DNA of 64,000 nt from Limisphaerales bacterium (GTDB lineage Bacteria; Verrucomicrobiota; Verrucomicrobiia; Limisphaerales; AAA164-E04). This document shows positions 38,897-48,846 of this stretch, one piece after another. A program made the translations under genes and the position numbers. The notes under the pieces are model-generated. The model ran no database searches. It was not told the DNA's origin and saw only the letters and a list, made by a program, of their open reading frames with translations. How positions within the stretch are numbered: position 1 is the first letter of the stretch; each line of letters opens with the position of its first letter. The DNA is taken from positions 62,001-126,000 of the forward strand of contig JAMASS010000006.1 of the NCBI GenBank assembly GCA_024761205.1, written 5' to 3'.

Positions 38897-40339
38897 CTAC
38901 TTCGCACTGTAAAGCCTTTTGATCGGTCCCTTGAACGCCACCAAAAGAACACCAAAAATCCCGCCCGCTAACGCCACACTCCAGAAAAGTTGATGGAGCG
39001 GCAGGGACTCGAACAGTCCACCGGATAAGCCCGCAATGAGATTGCCCAGAGCGCCCCCCGCAAACCACATGCCCATCATCTGTCCCACTAATGCCTTGGG
39101 AGCCAGTCTCGTGACGTTACTCAAGCCCACCGGGCTTAGACATAGCTCTCCGCAAGTAAGCAGAAAGTAGGTGATGATCAACCAAGCTGAGGAGACCTTG
39201 GTGGCATCGCTCGCATATGTCGCACCCCACCCTAACACCAGGAAAGCCGCCGCCAGCAACAAAAGTGCAAGCCCAAGCTTGACCGGAATCGACGGCTCCC
39301 GGTGTTTTAACCAAACCCACAGCCACGCAAACACTGGCGCCAGGATAATGATGAAGAACGGATTAACGGACTGAAACCAAGATGACGGAAATTCCAATCC
39401 CATGACGGAAAGATTGGTCAAACGTTCGGCAAAGAAGGTCATTGAAGTTCCAGCCTGCTCAAACCCCGCCCAAAACATGGCTGACGCCAGAACCAAGATA
39501 AAAATCCCGCCGATCCGCCTCTTCTCCTCCCCGCTCCGTCGCTCTGCCCCCAAAAGAAACAGGAAATAGAAAATCACGACTACCGCAATGAATATCACTA
39601 ACCCCTGAGCGATACCAGGAATAGTCAATCTGATGACGCCGGTTAGATGCAGGCAGCCAAAGACAGCCGCAATCAAAGCGACTCCTCCCACGCTAAACAA
39701 CAGCTGCCGGATGGCCCTGGACCGTTCGGCAGCGTCCGCCTTAATCGTCTCGCCCGCAGCACCGAGATTCCCGTAACCCATTCGATATTGAATCAATCCA
39801 ATGATCATCCCAATGCCCGCTACGCTGAAGGCCAAATGCCAGTTGACTTCCTGCCCGAGAAATCCGCAAATGATCGGTCCTATCAAGGCGCCCAGATTGA
39901 TGCCCATATAATAGATCGAGAACCCTGTGTCCCGCCGCTTGTCGCCCTCTGGATACATCTCCCCCACCAGCGCACTAACGTTAGGTTTCAGGAGGCCGGT
40001 CCCAATGACGATCAAACCCAACCCCAAATAGAACGTCGGCTGCGTGGGTACAGCCATCGAAAAGTGCCCACAAGCAATGATGATGCCGCCAAGGAAGACG
40101 GATTTCCGCAGCCCCAAAATCCGATCAGCCACCCATCCACCGGGCAAGCCGAGCAAATACACCATCGCACCATATAACCCATAAATGGAGGAGGCCGTCT
40201 TGTACGTCATACCAAATCCACCTGTCTCCATCTCAGCTATCAAAAAAAGAACCAAGATGGACCGCATCCCGTAGAAGCTCAACCGCTCCCAAAGCTCTGT
40301 AAAAAACAGCGTCCTTAAACCTTTTGGATGTCCAAACAT
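38897..40339 (-). CDS. POT-family proton-dependent oligopeptide transporter
   Basis: A 480-residue inner-membrane protein of the PTR2/POT family, which imports di- and tripeptides with protons. The N-terminal signature is ELWERLSFYGMRS (ExxER motif). GYxxGDRxxG-like and GTGLLKPNVSALVGEMYPEG blocks, typical of POT, follow. The C-terminal half carries ITYFLLTCGELCLSPVGLSN. About 12-14 hydrophobic segments are evident. It starts MFGHPKGLRTLFFTELWERL. The gene is intact and transcribed toward the R-M island. Confidence 0.92.
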   Translation of the reverse strand: MFGHPKGLRTLFFTELWERLSFYGMRSILVLFLIAEMETGGFGMTYKTASSIYGLYGAMVYLLGLPGGWVADRILGLRKSVFLGGIIIACGHFSMAVPTQPTFYLGLGLIVIGTGLLKPNVSALVGEMYPEGDKRRDTGFSIYYMGINLGALIGPIICGFLGQEVNWHLAFSVAGIGMIIGLIQYRMGYGNLGAAGETIKADAAERSRAIRQLLFSVGGVALIAAVFGCLHLTGVIRLTIPGIAQGLVIFIAVVVIFYFLFLLGAERRSGEEKRRIGGIFILVLASAMFWAGFEQAGTSMTFFAERLTNLSVMGLEFPSSWFQSVNPFFIIILAPVFAWLWVWLKHREPSIPVKLGLALLLLAAAFLVLGWGATYASDATKVSSAWLIITYFLLTCGELCLSPVGLSNVTRLAPKALVGQMMGMWFAGGALGNLIAGLSGGLFESLPLHQLFWSVALAGGIFGVLLVAFKGPIKRLYSAK

Positions 40340-40972
40340 AATTACTCGTTCCTATCTGTGGCGTTTGAGCTGATGATTCGACTCCGACAGGCACGCCCCG
40401 AAGCCCGTCCGAATCTCTGGAAACCCCGCCAAATTAAACCCTTTCATTCCCAGCGGCAACTAAAGAAGACACGCTCGAAAACTGAAGAGCGCTCCCAAGG
40501 TGGGAGAGCTCTCTCAAGCTAGACAACCGCAGGCTGCCATTCCTCCGATTCTCATTGCTCCGGGCAGTAAAAGAACACTGTTAACCTACAAATACCAAGC
40601 GGCTCAAGAGGGCTAGGCTATGTGAAAAGGTGAAAGTGTGAAGGCGCACCGCTTTCAGCCGCCGGGCGCACTTGTTGGCGTTGCAATGTCGTCAGACGAG
40701 GCGTTTTTACATCGTCCGGGATTCTCGCCAAAACAGAGATGGCTGTCATGAGGTGGCTGAGATTTTGAGAGCTTCTCAAGGATGGGGCGCGGATTAGTTC
40801 TGGAAAGAGACGGGGCGGCGGCTTACCGTCCAGAGGCACAGCAGCGGAAGGGCCGGGGTGCCCATGAAGACAATCCCCATGCTTTGCCAATCTCCCTGCC
40901 GTTGGACAATCTTTATTGGCTAGAAAATCACCTACATCGATACGGCCCTCTGAGCCAAGCTTGATTTAACCA
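40340..40972. other. intergenic region between POT and SET genes
   Basis: I recognise no gene. A short hairpin, CTCCC-AAGGT-GGGAG with flanking GAGC/GCTC (about 40486-40510), lies near the left end. A minus-strand open frame at 40618-40890 has repetitive basic composition and no motif, and is probably not a gene. Confidence 0.35.
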
Positions 40973-41434
40973 ATGCCAAAGAAGAAATTTAAAAACGACC
41001 ATCCACTCGCCATTTTCAAAAAATCCCCCATCCACGGGTGGGGAGGGTTCGCCCGCACTGATATTCGCAAGGGTAAGCGCATCATCGAATATGTGGGTGA
41101 GAAACTAACAAAAGAGGAAGCCGAAAAGGCCCTTGAAGATCAGAATTGCTACGTCTTTACCCTCAACGACGAGTTCGACCTAGACGGTAGCGTGAGTTGG
41201 AACCCTGCCCGTTACATTAATCACAGTTGCGCTCCCAATTGCAAATCCGATGTCAAAAGAGATCGCGTTTGGATCTACGCCATCAAAAATATTAAAAAAG
41301 GCGAGGAACTTACCTATAATTACGGCCATGATTTGGATGAGTATCTCGATCGCCTCTGTCACTGTGGTTCTGAGAATTGTGTCGGCTACATGGTTGCAGA
41401 AGAACACTTTGACACCTTAAAGAAGCTTCACTAA
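40973..41434 (+). CDS. SET-domain protein (protein-lysine methyltransferase family)
   Basis: A 153-residue protein made almost entirely of a SET domain. GWGGFARTDIRKGKRIIEYV starts it, the catalytic core is NPARYINHSCAPNCKS, then KKGEELTYNYGHD, and a cysteine-rich post-SET CHCGSENCVGYM binds zinc. These are the residues that bind S-adenosylmethionine and the target lysine in SET enzymes. Bacterial SET proteins are scattered and often acquired from eukaryotes. The target is unknown. It lies 15 bp upstream of rdgB on the same strand, suggesting one operon. Confidence 0.88.
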   Translation: MPKKKFKNDHPLAIFKKSPIHGWGGFARTDIRKGKRIIEYVGEKLTKEEAEKALEDQNCYVFTLNDEFDLDGSVSWNPARYINHSCAPNCKSDVKRDRVWIYAIKNIKKGEELTYNYGHDLDEYLDRLCHCGSENCVGYMVAEEHFDTLKKLH

Positions 41435-41449
41435 CCGGAATATCCCTCC

Positions 41450-42115
41450 ATGTCCTCCCTTCTGATTGTGGCCACGAGCAACGCGCACAAGATTAAGGAG
41501 ATCAGCCAAATTATCGGCTCGGAGTTCAGATGCATCGGGATGCGAGAGCTAGGCCAAATTCCGGAGCTCATCGAATGCGGCGATACCTTTGAAGCCAACG
41601 CAACGTCGAAGGTCGAACAGCTCAACCGATGGCTGGAACAGAATTCAGAGCCCCGCGCAATACTGAAATCTCACTCGGAAATTCTTCTACTGGCCGATGA
41701 TTCAGGGCTGGAGGTTGACGCGTTGAGCGGCGCGCCCGGTGTTCGTTCTGCGCGATTCGCCGCGACAGAGGAATCTACAGGCAACGCCTCCGATCAAGCC
41801 AACAACGAAAAATTGCTAACATTGCTAGAAGACACCCCCGACGAAAAACGAACCGCCCGATTCCGATGCGTCCTTGCCCTGCTCGCATACCCCACCGAAT
41901 CCGCTGCCCAACTGTTTTCAGGAAGCTGCGAAGGTCGAATTGCCAGCGATTGCCAGGGTTCGGGAGGATTCGGCTACGACCCGCTTTTCTATCCCGTGGG
42001 CCATTCGTTGTCCTTCGCCCAGATCGGTTCGGAAACGAAAAACAAAATTTCACACCGCGCACAGGCTTTGACCCAGCTCAAGAACTATCTCGCAACCGAA
42101 GGGGGAGCATCTTAG
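41450..42115 (+). CDS. rdgB: XTP/dITP diphosphatase (RdgB/HAM1)
   Basis: This 221-residue house-cleaning enzyme hydrolyses non-canonical purine triphosphates (XTP, dITP) to keep them out of DNA. The motifs are VATSNAHKIKEI, LADDSGLEVDALSGAPGVRS, GSGGFGYDPLFYP and KNKISHRAQAL. The length is at the upper end of the family because of a short insertion (SEPRAILKSHSEI). It starts 15 bp after the SET gene. Confidence 0.93.
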   Translation: MSSLLIVATSNAHKIKEISQIIGSEFRCIGMRELGQIPELIECGDTFEANATSKVEQLNRWLEQNSEPRAILKSHSEILLLADDSGLEVDALSGAPGVRSARFAATEESTGNASDQANNEKLLTLLEDTPDEKRTARFRCVLALLAYPTESAAQLFSGSCEGRIASDCQGSGGFGYDPLFYPVGHSLSFAQIGSETKNKISHRAQALTQLKNYLATEGGAS

Positions 42116-42195
42116 CATCTGACCGAACGTCTCACAAAATCCGGGTGATCCGAACAAAGCGGCAGCTACGCTCCCGCGCCCAAAAACTCGAGCGG

Positions 42196-42235
42196 TCGTC
42201 AGGTTTTGGAGCGCAGTGGTCCTTCACCGCTTTCA
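42196..42235 (-). repeat. dispersed repeat family A, copy 2 (forms the lpxD 3' end)
   Basis: On the minus strand: TGAAAGCGGTGAAGGACCAC, then TGCGCTCCAAAACCTGACG. It contains the last codons and stop of lpxD ([11 protein letters not shown] then TGA). Both arms match copy 1 at 8722. Confidence 0.7.
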
Positions 42236-43260
42236 CCCGCACCGACTTGAACTCCAAGTTTTTTCTCCAGCTGGCGAAACCTTTTCATCAAATCCGGCAA
42301 CTGCTGAATCGCCAAGAGCTGCCGCTTCATCTCCCGGTCTCCCTGTGACGGTGATCCAAAAACCTTTTGCCCATCAGGAATATCCCGCATGACGCCGGAC
42401 TGCGCGGCAATAGCGACCTTGCTCCCAATCTTCAAATGTCCAGCGATTCCCACCTGCCCCGCAATGACCGTGGAGTCCCCAATCGTCGTACTCCCGGCGA
42501 TTCCGGTCTGCGCCACCACAATGCAATGCTTTCCAATTACCACGTTGTGAGCGATCTGTACCAGATTGTCGATCTTGGTGCCTTCTCCGATAACGGTCTG
42601 TCCTAGCGCCCCCCGATCAATCGTGACGTTGGCACCCAGCTCAACATCGTCCTCAAGAACCACGCTCCCCACTTGCGGAATCTTCCGATGCTTGGCACCA
42701 TCAAAAACATACCCATAACCATCAGCGCCGACCACCGTACCCGCCTGAATGCGCACCCGCTGTCCAAGGACTGTACCGGCATACAAAACCACGTTAGGAA
42801 ACAGCTTACTCTCTGCGCCAATCTGACACCCAGCCCCAACATGATTTCCCCCACAAAGCACAGCACCCGCACTGACGACGACATCCCGTTCGATGATACA
42901 GCCAGGGCCGATCAACGCGGTGGCGTCCACTCGTGCGCTCGAATCCACGACGGCGGAGGGATGAATTCCTGGAGGAGCGGATTCCTCGGGATGAAATAGC
43001 TCCAACAAATAGGCGAAGCCAACTCGTACATTGGCAACGTGGATCAGCGCTTTTGGAGAGGAGACATCAGGGCGGACAACCAAAACGGCTGAAGCATTGC
43101 CACCTAGTGCAGCCTTCAGGTGCTCATCATTTTCCGCAAAGGTGATCTGACCGTTTTGAGCTTCAGTTGCCGCAGCGACGCCGGTAATCACAAGTTCGGA
43201 ATCCCCTACCAAGGATCCGCCCAGGCGCGAAGCGATATCGCCAGTCGTCAAACGCATCAA
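42199..43260 (-). CDS. lpxD: UDP-3-O-(3-hydroxyacyl)glucosamine N-acyltransferase
   Basis: This 353-residue enzyme adds the second acyl chain in lipid A synthesis, using 3-hydroxyacyl-ACP. The N-terminal domain ([20 protein letters not shown]) is followed by the left-handed beta-helix of hexapeptide repeats, with [20 protein letters not shown] and the catalytic histidine in [15 protein letters not shown]. The C-terminal helix [10 protein letters not shown] is normal. The last 12 residues are encoded by a dispersed repeat, so the native terminus was altered without breaking the enzyme core. It follows panD with 8 bp between. Confidence 0.93.
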   Translation of the reverse strand: MMRLTTGDIASRLGGSLVGDSELVITGVAAATEAQNGQITFAENDEHLKAALGGNASAVLVVRPDVSSPKALIHVANVRVGFAYLLELFHPEESAPPGIHPSAVVDSSARVDATALIGPGCIIERDVVVSAGAVLCGGNHVGAGCQIGAESKLFPNVVLYAGTVLGQRVRIQAGTVVGADGYGYVFDGAKHRKIPQVGSVVLEDDVELGANVTIDRGALGQTVIGEGTKIDNLVQIAHNVVIGKHCIVVAQTGIAGSTTIGDSTVIAGQVGIAGHLKIGSKVAIAAQSGVMRDIPDGQKVFGSPSQGDREMKRQLLAIQQLPDLMKRFRQLEKKLGVQVGAGESGEGPLRSKT

Positions 43261-43268
43261 TGATCCGG

Positions 43269-43697
43269 TTATCCGGTAATCGCCGACTCCATCGGCGCTG
43301 TATACGACTCCGGAGTTTCGGCAACCGGCGCATGGAGTGAGACCTCCCGATTCCCATTTGACAGGGTCGCCACCGAAGGTTTCCAGCCTCTCGCCACCTC
43401 CAGCGTCATCCTGGCGAAAGATAAAATGGTCAGTAGATCGCCCACCTCACCCAAACGGGCAGTCGCACCATTCAAAATAATTTGCCCCCCGCTCGCCGGC
43501 GCCGGAATCGCGTAGGTTTCAAATCGCGCCCCATTGGATTGATTGCCACATAGAATCTTCTCGAAAGGCACGATGCCAACGGCTTCCATTAAGTCCTCTG
43601 AAATGGAAAGACTCCCCTCATAGTCCACGTTTGCTCCGGTCACTTCCGCTCGATGAAGCTTCGACTTCAGGACCTCAATCAAACAATCATATTCCAT
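43269..43697 (-). CDS. panD: aspartate 1-decarboxylase
   Basis: This 142-residue pyruvoyl enzyme makes beta-alanine for pantothenate and coenzyme [21 protein letters not shown] carries the self-cleavage site Gly28-Ser29. [20 protein letters not shown] and [20 protein letters not shown] complete the fold. It is upstream of and close to lpxD on the same strand. It supplies the 4'-phosphopantetheine pathway used by AcpP, although that link is general. Confidence 0.9.
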   Translation of the reverse strand: MEYDCLIEVLKSKLHRAEVTGANVDYEGSLSISEDLMEAVGIVPFEKILCGNQSNGARFETYAIPAPASGGQIILNGATARLGEVGDLLTILSFARMTLEVARGWKPSVATLSNGNREVSLHAPVAETPESYTAPMESAITG

Positions 43698-43879
43698 AAT
43701 CTGACGCCGCTACTTGCTGGATTTCTCTGCAAAAAACCCACTTTCCGGACAATTCAAAACCAAGACACTGCCGACTTGGCGTTTCGGGATCACTATATAA
43801 GGGGGGACTACGGCGAATCAATAAATTCTGACGAATCCAGACCTTGCAATTTTTTGACCGAGATGTTTTTTTGGCGGGC

Positions 43880-45049
43880 ATGGCGAACAAGAAGATTCTC
43901 CGAGTGGGCATGATTGGGTATCGTTTCATGGGGAAGGCCCACTCCAATGGTTGGAGACAAGCCCCTCACTTCTTCCCTCTGGATGCTGATCTCGAACTGC
44001 GCACCATCTGCGGCCGCAATCCCGAGGGCGTCGAGGCCGCTGCCCAGGAGCTTGGCTGGAAAAACGCCTCCACTGACTGGAAAGGCGTCGTCAACAGTCC
44101 CGAGATCGACATTGTCGACATCAACACACCGAACGACTCGCATGCGGAGATTACTATCGCAGCCGCCAACGCCGGCAAACACGTTCTCTGTGAGAAACCA
44201 CTCGCAATGACGGTTGACCAATGCAAAGAAATGCTCGACGCAGCAGAGAAAAACAACGTCGTCCATATGGTCTGTCACAACTACCGCCGCATTCCAGCGA
44301 TTGCCCACGCCAAAAAGATGATCGAAGAAGGCGCGATCGGAGACATCTTCCACTACCGGGCTCGCTACGCCCAAGATTGGATCGTCGATCCAAACTTCCC
44401 CCTCGTTTGGCGACTCCAGAAAGGAGTCAGCGGAAGCGGGGCTCACGGCGATATCAACGCCCACATTATTGATCTGGGCCGCTACTTAGTTGGAGAATTC
44501 ACTGAAATATGCGGTCTCATGAATACCTTTATCAAACAGCGTCCTCTCGAAGATGCCTCCGGCAAGGGAGACGGTCTCAGCAGTGCCGGTGGCACTGAAA
44601 TGGGCGAAGTGACGGTTGACGATGCCGCAATGTTCATCGGACGCTTCGAAAACGGCGCCCTCGCCAATCTGGAAGCCACTCGGTTTGCTCTTGGCCGTAA
44701 AAACAACATCGTAATCGAGATCAACGGCAGCAAAGGTTCTCTTTACTTCGACTTTGAGGATATGAATCGCCTCAAATACTTTGACAACAGTCAACCTGAC
44801 GATCGGCAAGGCTTTAGTGACATTTTGGTTACCCAGCCGGGCGGATCACATCCCTACGTTGCCCAGTGGTGGCCACCCGGACACATCATCGGCTACGAAC
44901 ACACGTTCGTCCACACCCTCGCAGACTTCATCAATGCGGTCACAACCGGCAAAGCCGTCCAACCAACATTTGAAGACGGCATGAAGAATCAGCGAGTATT
45001 GGAAGCGGTGGAAGAATCCGCCAATTCGAGGCAATGGGTGACAATCTAG
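43880..45049 (+). CDS. Gfo/Idh/MocA-family oxidoreductase
   Basis: I start it at 43880 (MANKKILRVGMIGYRFMGKA), 389 residues; the ORF begins 12 codons earlier without a better site. The N-terminal Rossmann fold has VGMIGYRFMGKAHSNGW, then DIVDINTPNDSHAEI and the KHVLCEKPLAM motif with the EKP catalytic lysine. The C-terminal alpha/beta domain carries GSGAHGDINAHIIDLGRYLV, typical of sugar and inositol dehydrogenases. The substrate is not predictable; verrucomicrobia have many paralogues. The gene stands alone between panD and a broken pseudopilin. Confidence 0.88.
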   Translation: MANKKILRVGMIGYRFMGKAHSNGWRQAPHFFPLDADLELRTICGRNPEGVEAAAQELGWKNASTDWKGVVNSPEIDIVDINTPNDSHAEITIAAANAGKHVLCEKPLAMTVDQCKEMLDAAEKNNVVHMVCHNYRRIPAIAHAKKMIEEGAIGDIFHYRARYAQDWIVDPNFPLVWRLQKGVSGSGAHGDINAHIIDLGRYLVGEFTEICGLMNTFIKQRPLEDASGKGDGLSSAGGTEMGEVTVDDAAMFIGRFENGALANLEATRFALGRKNNIVIEINGSKGSLYFDFEDMNRLKYFDNSQPDDRQGFSDILVTQPGGSHPYVAQWWPPGHIIGYEHTFVHTLADFINAVTTGKAVQPTFEDGMKNQRVLEAVEESANSRQWVTI

Positions 45050-45731
45050 CTAGCGTCATTTTGATACTATCTTCTCGTCCATCCAAAAGCACAAACGTCT
45101 GCGACGATCCGGGATCGCTATAACCATTCAGTGTCTGATAAATCTTCCATCCAAGACCGGAAGCAGACTATGCGGACCCACCAGACCAAAAATTCATAGA
45201 CATACCTCGAACCCTCGACAGACGCTTACCCTTTTGGGGGACCCGATCGAACAACACCGGAGCTCTTGTCTGACGGACATTTCCATGCCTTGGCAACGGA
45301 AATCGGACTCGTCATAATGCTGAGCTCAGGAAGCAACTCTCCATCATCGTTTACCGGCAAATCTAACCATCCAAGAGCAGCGGATCCTCTGGGAGGGGCC
45401 AAGTCCGGTGCCATCTTTCCACGATCGGTATTCCCTTGACTGCGAGCCGCAAGCACGATGTCGCCATTGTCTTCCGCATATAATCGCCACGCCAACGTCA
45501 ACTGCTTGGATTGCTCATAGAGGCAATGCCTTGCGCCTTGGCCTTGGCTTTGCCGAGTGCTGGAAGCAACATCCCGGCAAAAATGGCGCTGATGGCAATC
45601 ACCACCAGGAGTTCGATCAACGTGAACTCAAGGATGCTCCGAATCTTAAAAGCGGTGTCCGCTTTCAGGAGTGATTCTTGTTTCAGCCTCATCCAACATT
45701 CGACCAATCGATATAATATCTGACAAATCAT
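45050..45731 (-). pseudogene. broken pseudopilin-like gene, 3' truncated
   Basis: The 5' part (45731-45498) has the leader EFTLIELLVVIAISAI, then [19 protein letters not shown]. After a frame change, LTLAWRLYAEDNGDIVLAAR, LGWLDLPVNDDGELLPE and AWKCPSDKS follow, then after another shift and a stop RVRGMSMNFWSGGSA, GLGWKIYQTLNGYSDPGSSQ and TFVLLDGREDS. The order is that of verrucomicrobial pseudopilins with a KCPSDxS block and a DEREDS-like end. The sequence ceases at the stop of the Gfo/Idh gene, so the last residues are lost. Confidence 0.75.
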
Positions 45732-46116
45732 TTCTGATTACCCAAAAATGTGATTGAATAGGGCGTTAGCCCCCCCAGAAGTTTTGAGCGGGGTAAGCAA
45801 GCAAGGACATAGGGGAAAGCGGTGAAGGATTGCCGCACTCCACCAGGAACGCGACTGTGTTATCCAGAAGCTATGAGGATGCAGTCAGGTCTTGGAAACT
45901 GCACCGTGCTTGCTGTCGATACTTGGAGGCGAACACTCTCGTCCGCGCTCCTTCCGGATCCCTATGCAAAAACGCGATCAAGGATTTATTCTGTAGCCTT
46001 CTCCACCCCGATCTCGTCATTTACTCAAACAGAACAAAGAAAAAATTTGATTGTCAAAGAAAGAGAGCACGGGATTTGCTCGAATTTAGCGCGACGAGTA
46101 ACAACGAGCCGCATCC
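45732..46116. other. region between pseudopilin and subtilase
   Basis: No gene is recognised. It contains repeat A copy 3. Open frames at 45822-46175 have no motif. Confidence 0.35.
45815..45842 (+). repeat. dispersed repeat family A, copy 3
   Basis: GAAAGCGGTGAAGGATTGCC followed by GCACTCCA. It matches the left arm and the centre of copies 1 and 2, but diverges after CTCCA. Confidence 0.6.
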
Positions 46117-48819
46117 ATGCGATTGCAGGGGAATATAACCGATCCAGGGCTGAGAGAGCAGCAAGGGCTCAATAGCATTTGTACGTTCCTGCTTGTTACC
46201 TTTCTCTTTCTGTCACCTTGCCTTCCGTCGCGCGCCAAGGAACCCATTGCTGAGAATGAACAGTACCGCCGAGTAGAATTCCTGGAACCTCACCCCCAAA
46301 TCTACTACGTCGATTCAATTTGGTGGGAAACCGCTTTACCCGAGGAGCTTGAAGGATGGCTGCCGGCACGTCTGGGGAATCCCTCAGGCCCGGAGGTTCA
46401 GATTAGTCATGAGCTAGTGCTAAAAACCGAAACCCCGATAGACGAGACAGATCTGTTCCAAAACCACTACGTTGAGACTGCTCGACGGATTGATGACCAT
46501 TTTGTTATCCTCAATGCCATCACACCGACCCACGCCTTGGAAACCGCTCAAGAGCTTGGCAAAGCGCCCGGCACCATCGCTAGTTACCCAATCATGCGGC
46601 GTGCCTATCGGCGTTGCGGAAAATTCGCCCCCATACCAAACGACACCTACTTCTCTCAGATCTGGCACGTAGACAACCGCAATAGCCGCGGCGAACGCCA
46701 TGGTATCGATCTCAATTTAAGAGCCGCGTGGAATCTCACTCGCGGAGAAGACATCACCATAGCCGTCGTTGACAACGGTATCGATCTGGAACATCCAGAA
46801 CTCGTCGAGCGAGCCTCCCACGGACCACATTTCAATTTCGGCGAAGACCGCGCATCCGGAGCCTTTATTAATGCCGATGCTCACGGAACCGCCGTTGCCG
46901 GTCTCATCGCCGCTGAGGGCCAAAACGAAACCGGCGTGATCGGCGTTGCCCCGCAAGCCACTCTCTCAAGCCTCGTGATTTTCGATATCAATCGGCGCGG
47001 AGAAGAAGTTACCGTCCCCGTCACTGACTTAATGGATATGTTCCAGTTTCAGATCGACAAAATCGCGGTCCAAAACCACAGCTGGGGTCTCTTCGCCCCG
47101 GTGCAATCGAGCATTGATGCACTGTCAGACAGGGGAATCGAGAACGCCGTCAAGAACGGACGCGGCGGCAAAGGAGTCATCATCGTTCGCGCGGGAGGCA
47201 ACGGAAGGGAGTTTCTTAACAATGTGAACGACGAGGGGTGGGCGCAGGACCCACGGGCCATCGCCGTCGGCGCGGTCCGAAGCGATGGGGCGCCAACCAG
47301 CTACTCAACGAGAGGCGCCTGTCTCTTGGTATCGGCACCCAGTGGCGATACCGCATTTCTCGGTTTGGCGACCACAGATCACCAAGGCGAATCCGGCTAC
47401 GTCAGCCGCGGCAGAAACGATCTGGCCGATTACCTGTTGGGCGCCGCCGGTTTCTCCGGCACCTCTGCTTCGGCCCCCCTCATCACCGGCGTCGTTGCCT
47501 TAATCTTGAGCGTCAACTCGGACCTCACCTACCGTGACGTACAACAGATCCTCATTCACTCGGCATTCCACCCCAGGGTCAATGATCCAGATATTGAAGC
47601 CAATGGCGCCGGATTCGTGTTCAGCCACAATACCGGCTACGGGGTCCCCGACGCCGGATTCGCAGTTGAACTGGCGCAAGTCTGGAAAAACCGGCCCGAA
47701 GCAACCGAAACCTCCCAAACCAAGAGACCCAACCGACTGATTCCCGACGCCGGGTTTCAACTCAAAATTCGAGGCCGGGATATCCCGACAGCCTTGCGGT
47801 CGATTGCCGCGAAACCAGCGCTGGGAACCTTCGCCGACGAAGGGACCAAAGATGTTCCCCTCGTATTTGTTGGAGAGGCGCTCTCCCCGATCGACATTCC
47901 GCTTGAAGGGCGGGGTGCACTGATCAAACGAGGCACCAACACGTTCGCTGAAAAACTCCGCCATGCCAAGGAAGCCGGTGCCGAATTCGCTGTCATCTAC
48001 AACAATCGCGATGCAGATGAAATTGTCTTGCTAGGCGGCACAGATTTTTCCGGCATCCCCGCCGTCAGCATCAATCAAAATGATGGCGAGGATCTCGTTG
48101 ACCTGCTCGGCAACCAATCCGACGTCACATCTGAGATCTCCCTGAACTCCGCGACAGTGGAATTCGATATTTCCAGCACCTTGATCTGTGAACACGTCGG
48201 CGTCGAGCTCGATACGACCCACACCTATCGGGGCGATCTCAGAATCACCCTGCTCTCGCCCAGCGGAACGCGCAGCGTCCTGCAAACGATTAATAAGGAC
48301 TCTTCCCCTGGTCCGCGCGGCTGGACCTACTGGTCCACGAAACACTTCTATGAGTCAAGCGCCGGCATGTGGAAGGTCTTCGTCACCGATCAGGAAGAAA
48401 ACGATATCGGTTTCATTACGGCCGCATCCCTAATTATCAAAGGTGTTCCCATCTTGGATATTGACCACGACGGACTTGACGACCAGTGGGAACGCCGCGC
48501 CTTCGGGTCCCTCAATTTTGGAATCAAAGCGGATCCCGACAACGACGGATTTAACAACGCACGCGAGCAAATCCTCCAAACACCACCCACCACCCCCAAT
48601 CGACCGTTCCTCATCGACTTCTCCCTCTGGGACCCCCAGACCATCCGACTCAGTTGGCCCTCCCTCCCGGAAAGTCACTACGAGGTGCTGAAACGATCGC
48701 TGATCGACGGCTCCTCACAAGTCGTTGCCACTCTCCCCGGCCAATTTCCCGGAAATGAACTCATTCTGCCGCTGAATCGATCCGGGAATGCGTTCTACTC
48801 CGTTCGAACACGCCAATGA
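46117..48819 (+). CDS. secreted subtilisin-like serine protease (S8) with PA insert and P domain
   Basis: A 900-residue protein. After a signal region (ICTFLLVTFLFLSPCLPSRA) and a ~170-residue propeptide, the S8 domain shows the catalytic Asp in VVDNGIDLEHPEL (~218), His in DAHGTAVAGLIAA (~254) and Ser in GFSGTSASAPLI (~449). A PA domain (DIPLEGRGALIKRGTNTF, then AEFAVIYNNR) follows. A proprotein-convertase P/Homo-B domain (DTTHTYRGDLRITLLSPSGT) comes next, then a calcium-binding-like DIDHDGLDD segment and a C-terminal tail. This is the kexin/furin-like bacterial design, and the protein is exported. The exact start is uncertain because the ATG lies 20 codons before the hydrophobic core. Confidence 0.88.
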   Translation: MRLQGNITDPGLREQQGLNSICTFLLVTFLFLSPCLPSRAKEPIAENEQYRRVEFLEPHPQIYYVDSIWWETALPEELEGWLPARLGNPSGPEVQISHELVLKTETPIDETDLFQNHYVETARRIDDHFVILNAITPTHALETAQELGKAPGTIASYPIMRRAYRRCGKFAPIPNDTYFSQIWHVDNRNSRGERHGIDLNLRAAWNLTRGEDITIAVVDNGIDLEHPELVERASHGPHFNFGEDRASGAFINADAHGTAVAGLIAAEGQNETGVIGVAPQATLSSLVIFDINRRGEEVTVPVTDLMDMFQFQIDKIAVQNHSWGLFAPVQSSIDALSDRGIENAVKNGRGGKGVIIVRAGGNGREFLNNVNDEGWAQDPRAIAVGAVRSDGAPTSYSTRGACLLVSAPSGDTAFLGLATTDHQGESGYVSRGRNDLADYLLGAAGFSGTSASAPLITGVVALILSVNSDLTYRDVQQILIHSAFHPRVNDPDIEANGAGFVFSHNTGYGVPDAGFAVELAQVWKNRPEATETSQTKRPNRLIPDAGFQLKIRGRDIPTALRSIAAKPALGTFADEGTKDVPLVFVGEALSPIDIPLEGRGALIKRGTNTFAEKLRHAKEAGAEFAVIYNNRDADEIVLLGGTDFSGIPAVSINQNDGEDLVDLLGNQSDVTSEISLNSATVEFDISSTLICEHVGVELDTTHTYRGDLRITLLSPSGTRSVLQTINKDSSPGPRGWTYWSTKHFYESSAGMWKVFVTDQEENDIGFITAASLIIKGVPILDIDHDGLDDQWERRAFGSLNFGIKADPDNDGFNNAREQILQTPPTTPNRPFLIDFSLWDPQTIRLSWPSLPESHYEVLKRSLIDGSSQVVATLPGQFPGNELILPLNRSGNAFYSVRTRQ

Positions 48820-48846
48820 CCAGCACCCACGGACCAGAGGTCTCTA

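Noticed and set aside
38765-38971. Plus-strand frame opposite the end of the POT transporter
   Set aside because: Antisense to the transporter's conserved C-terminus and without a start signal.
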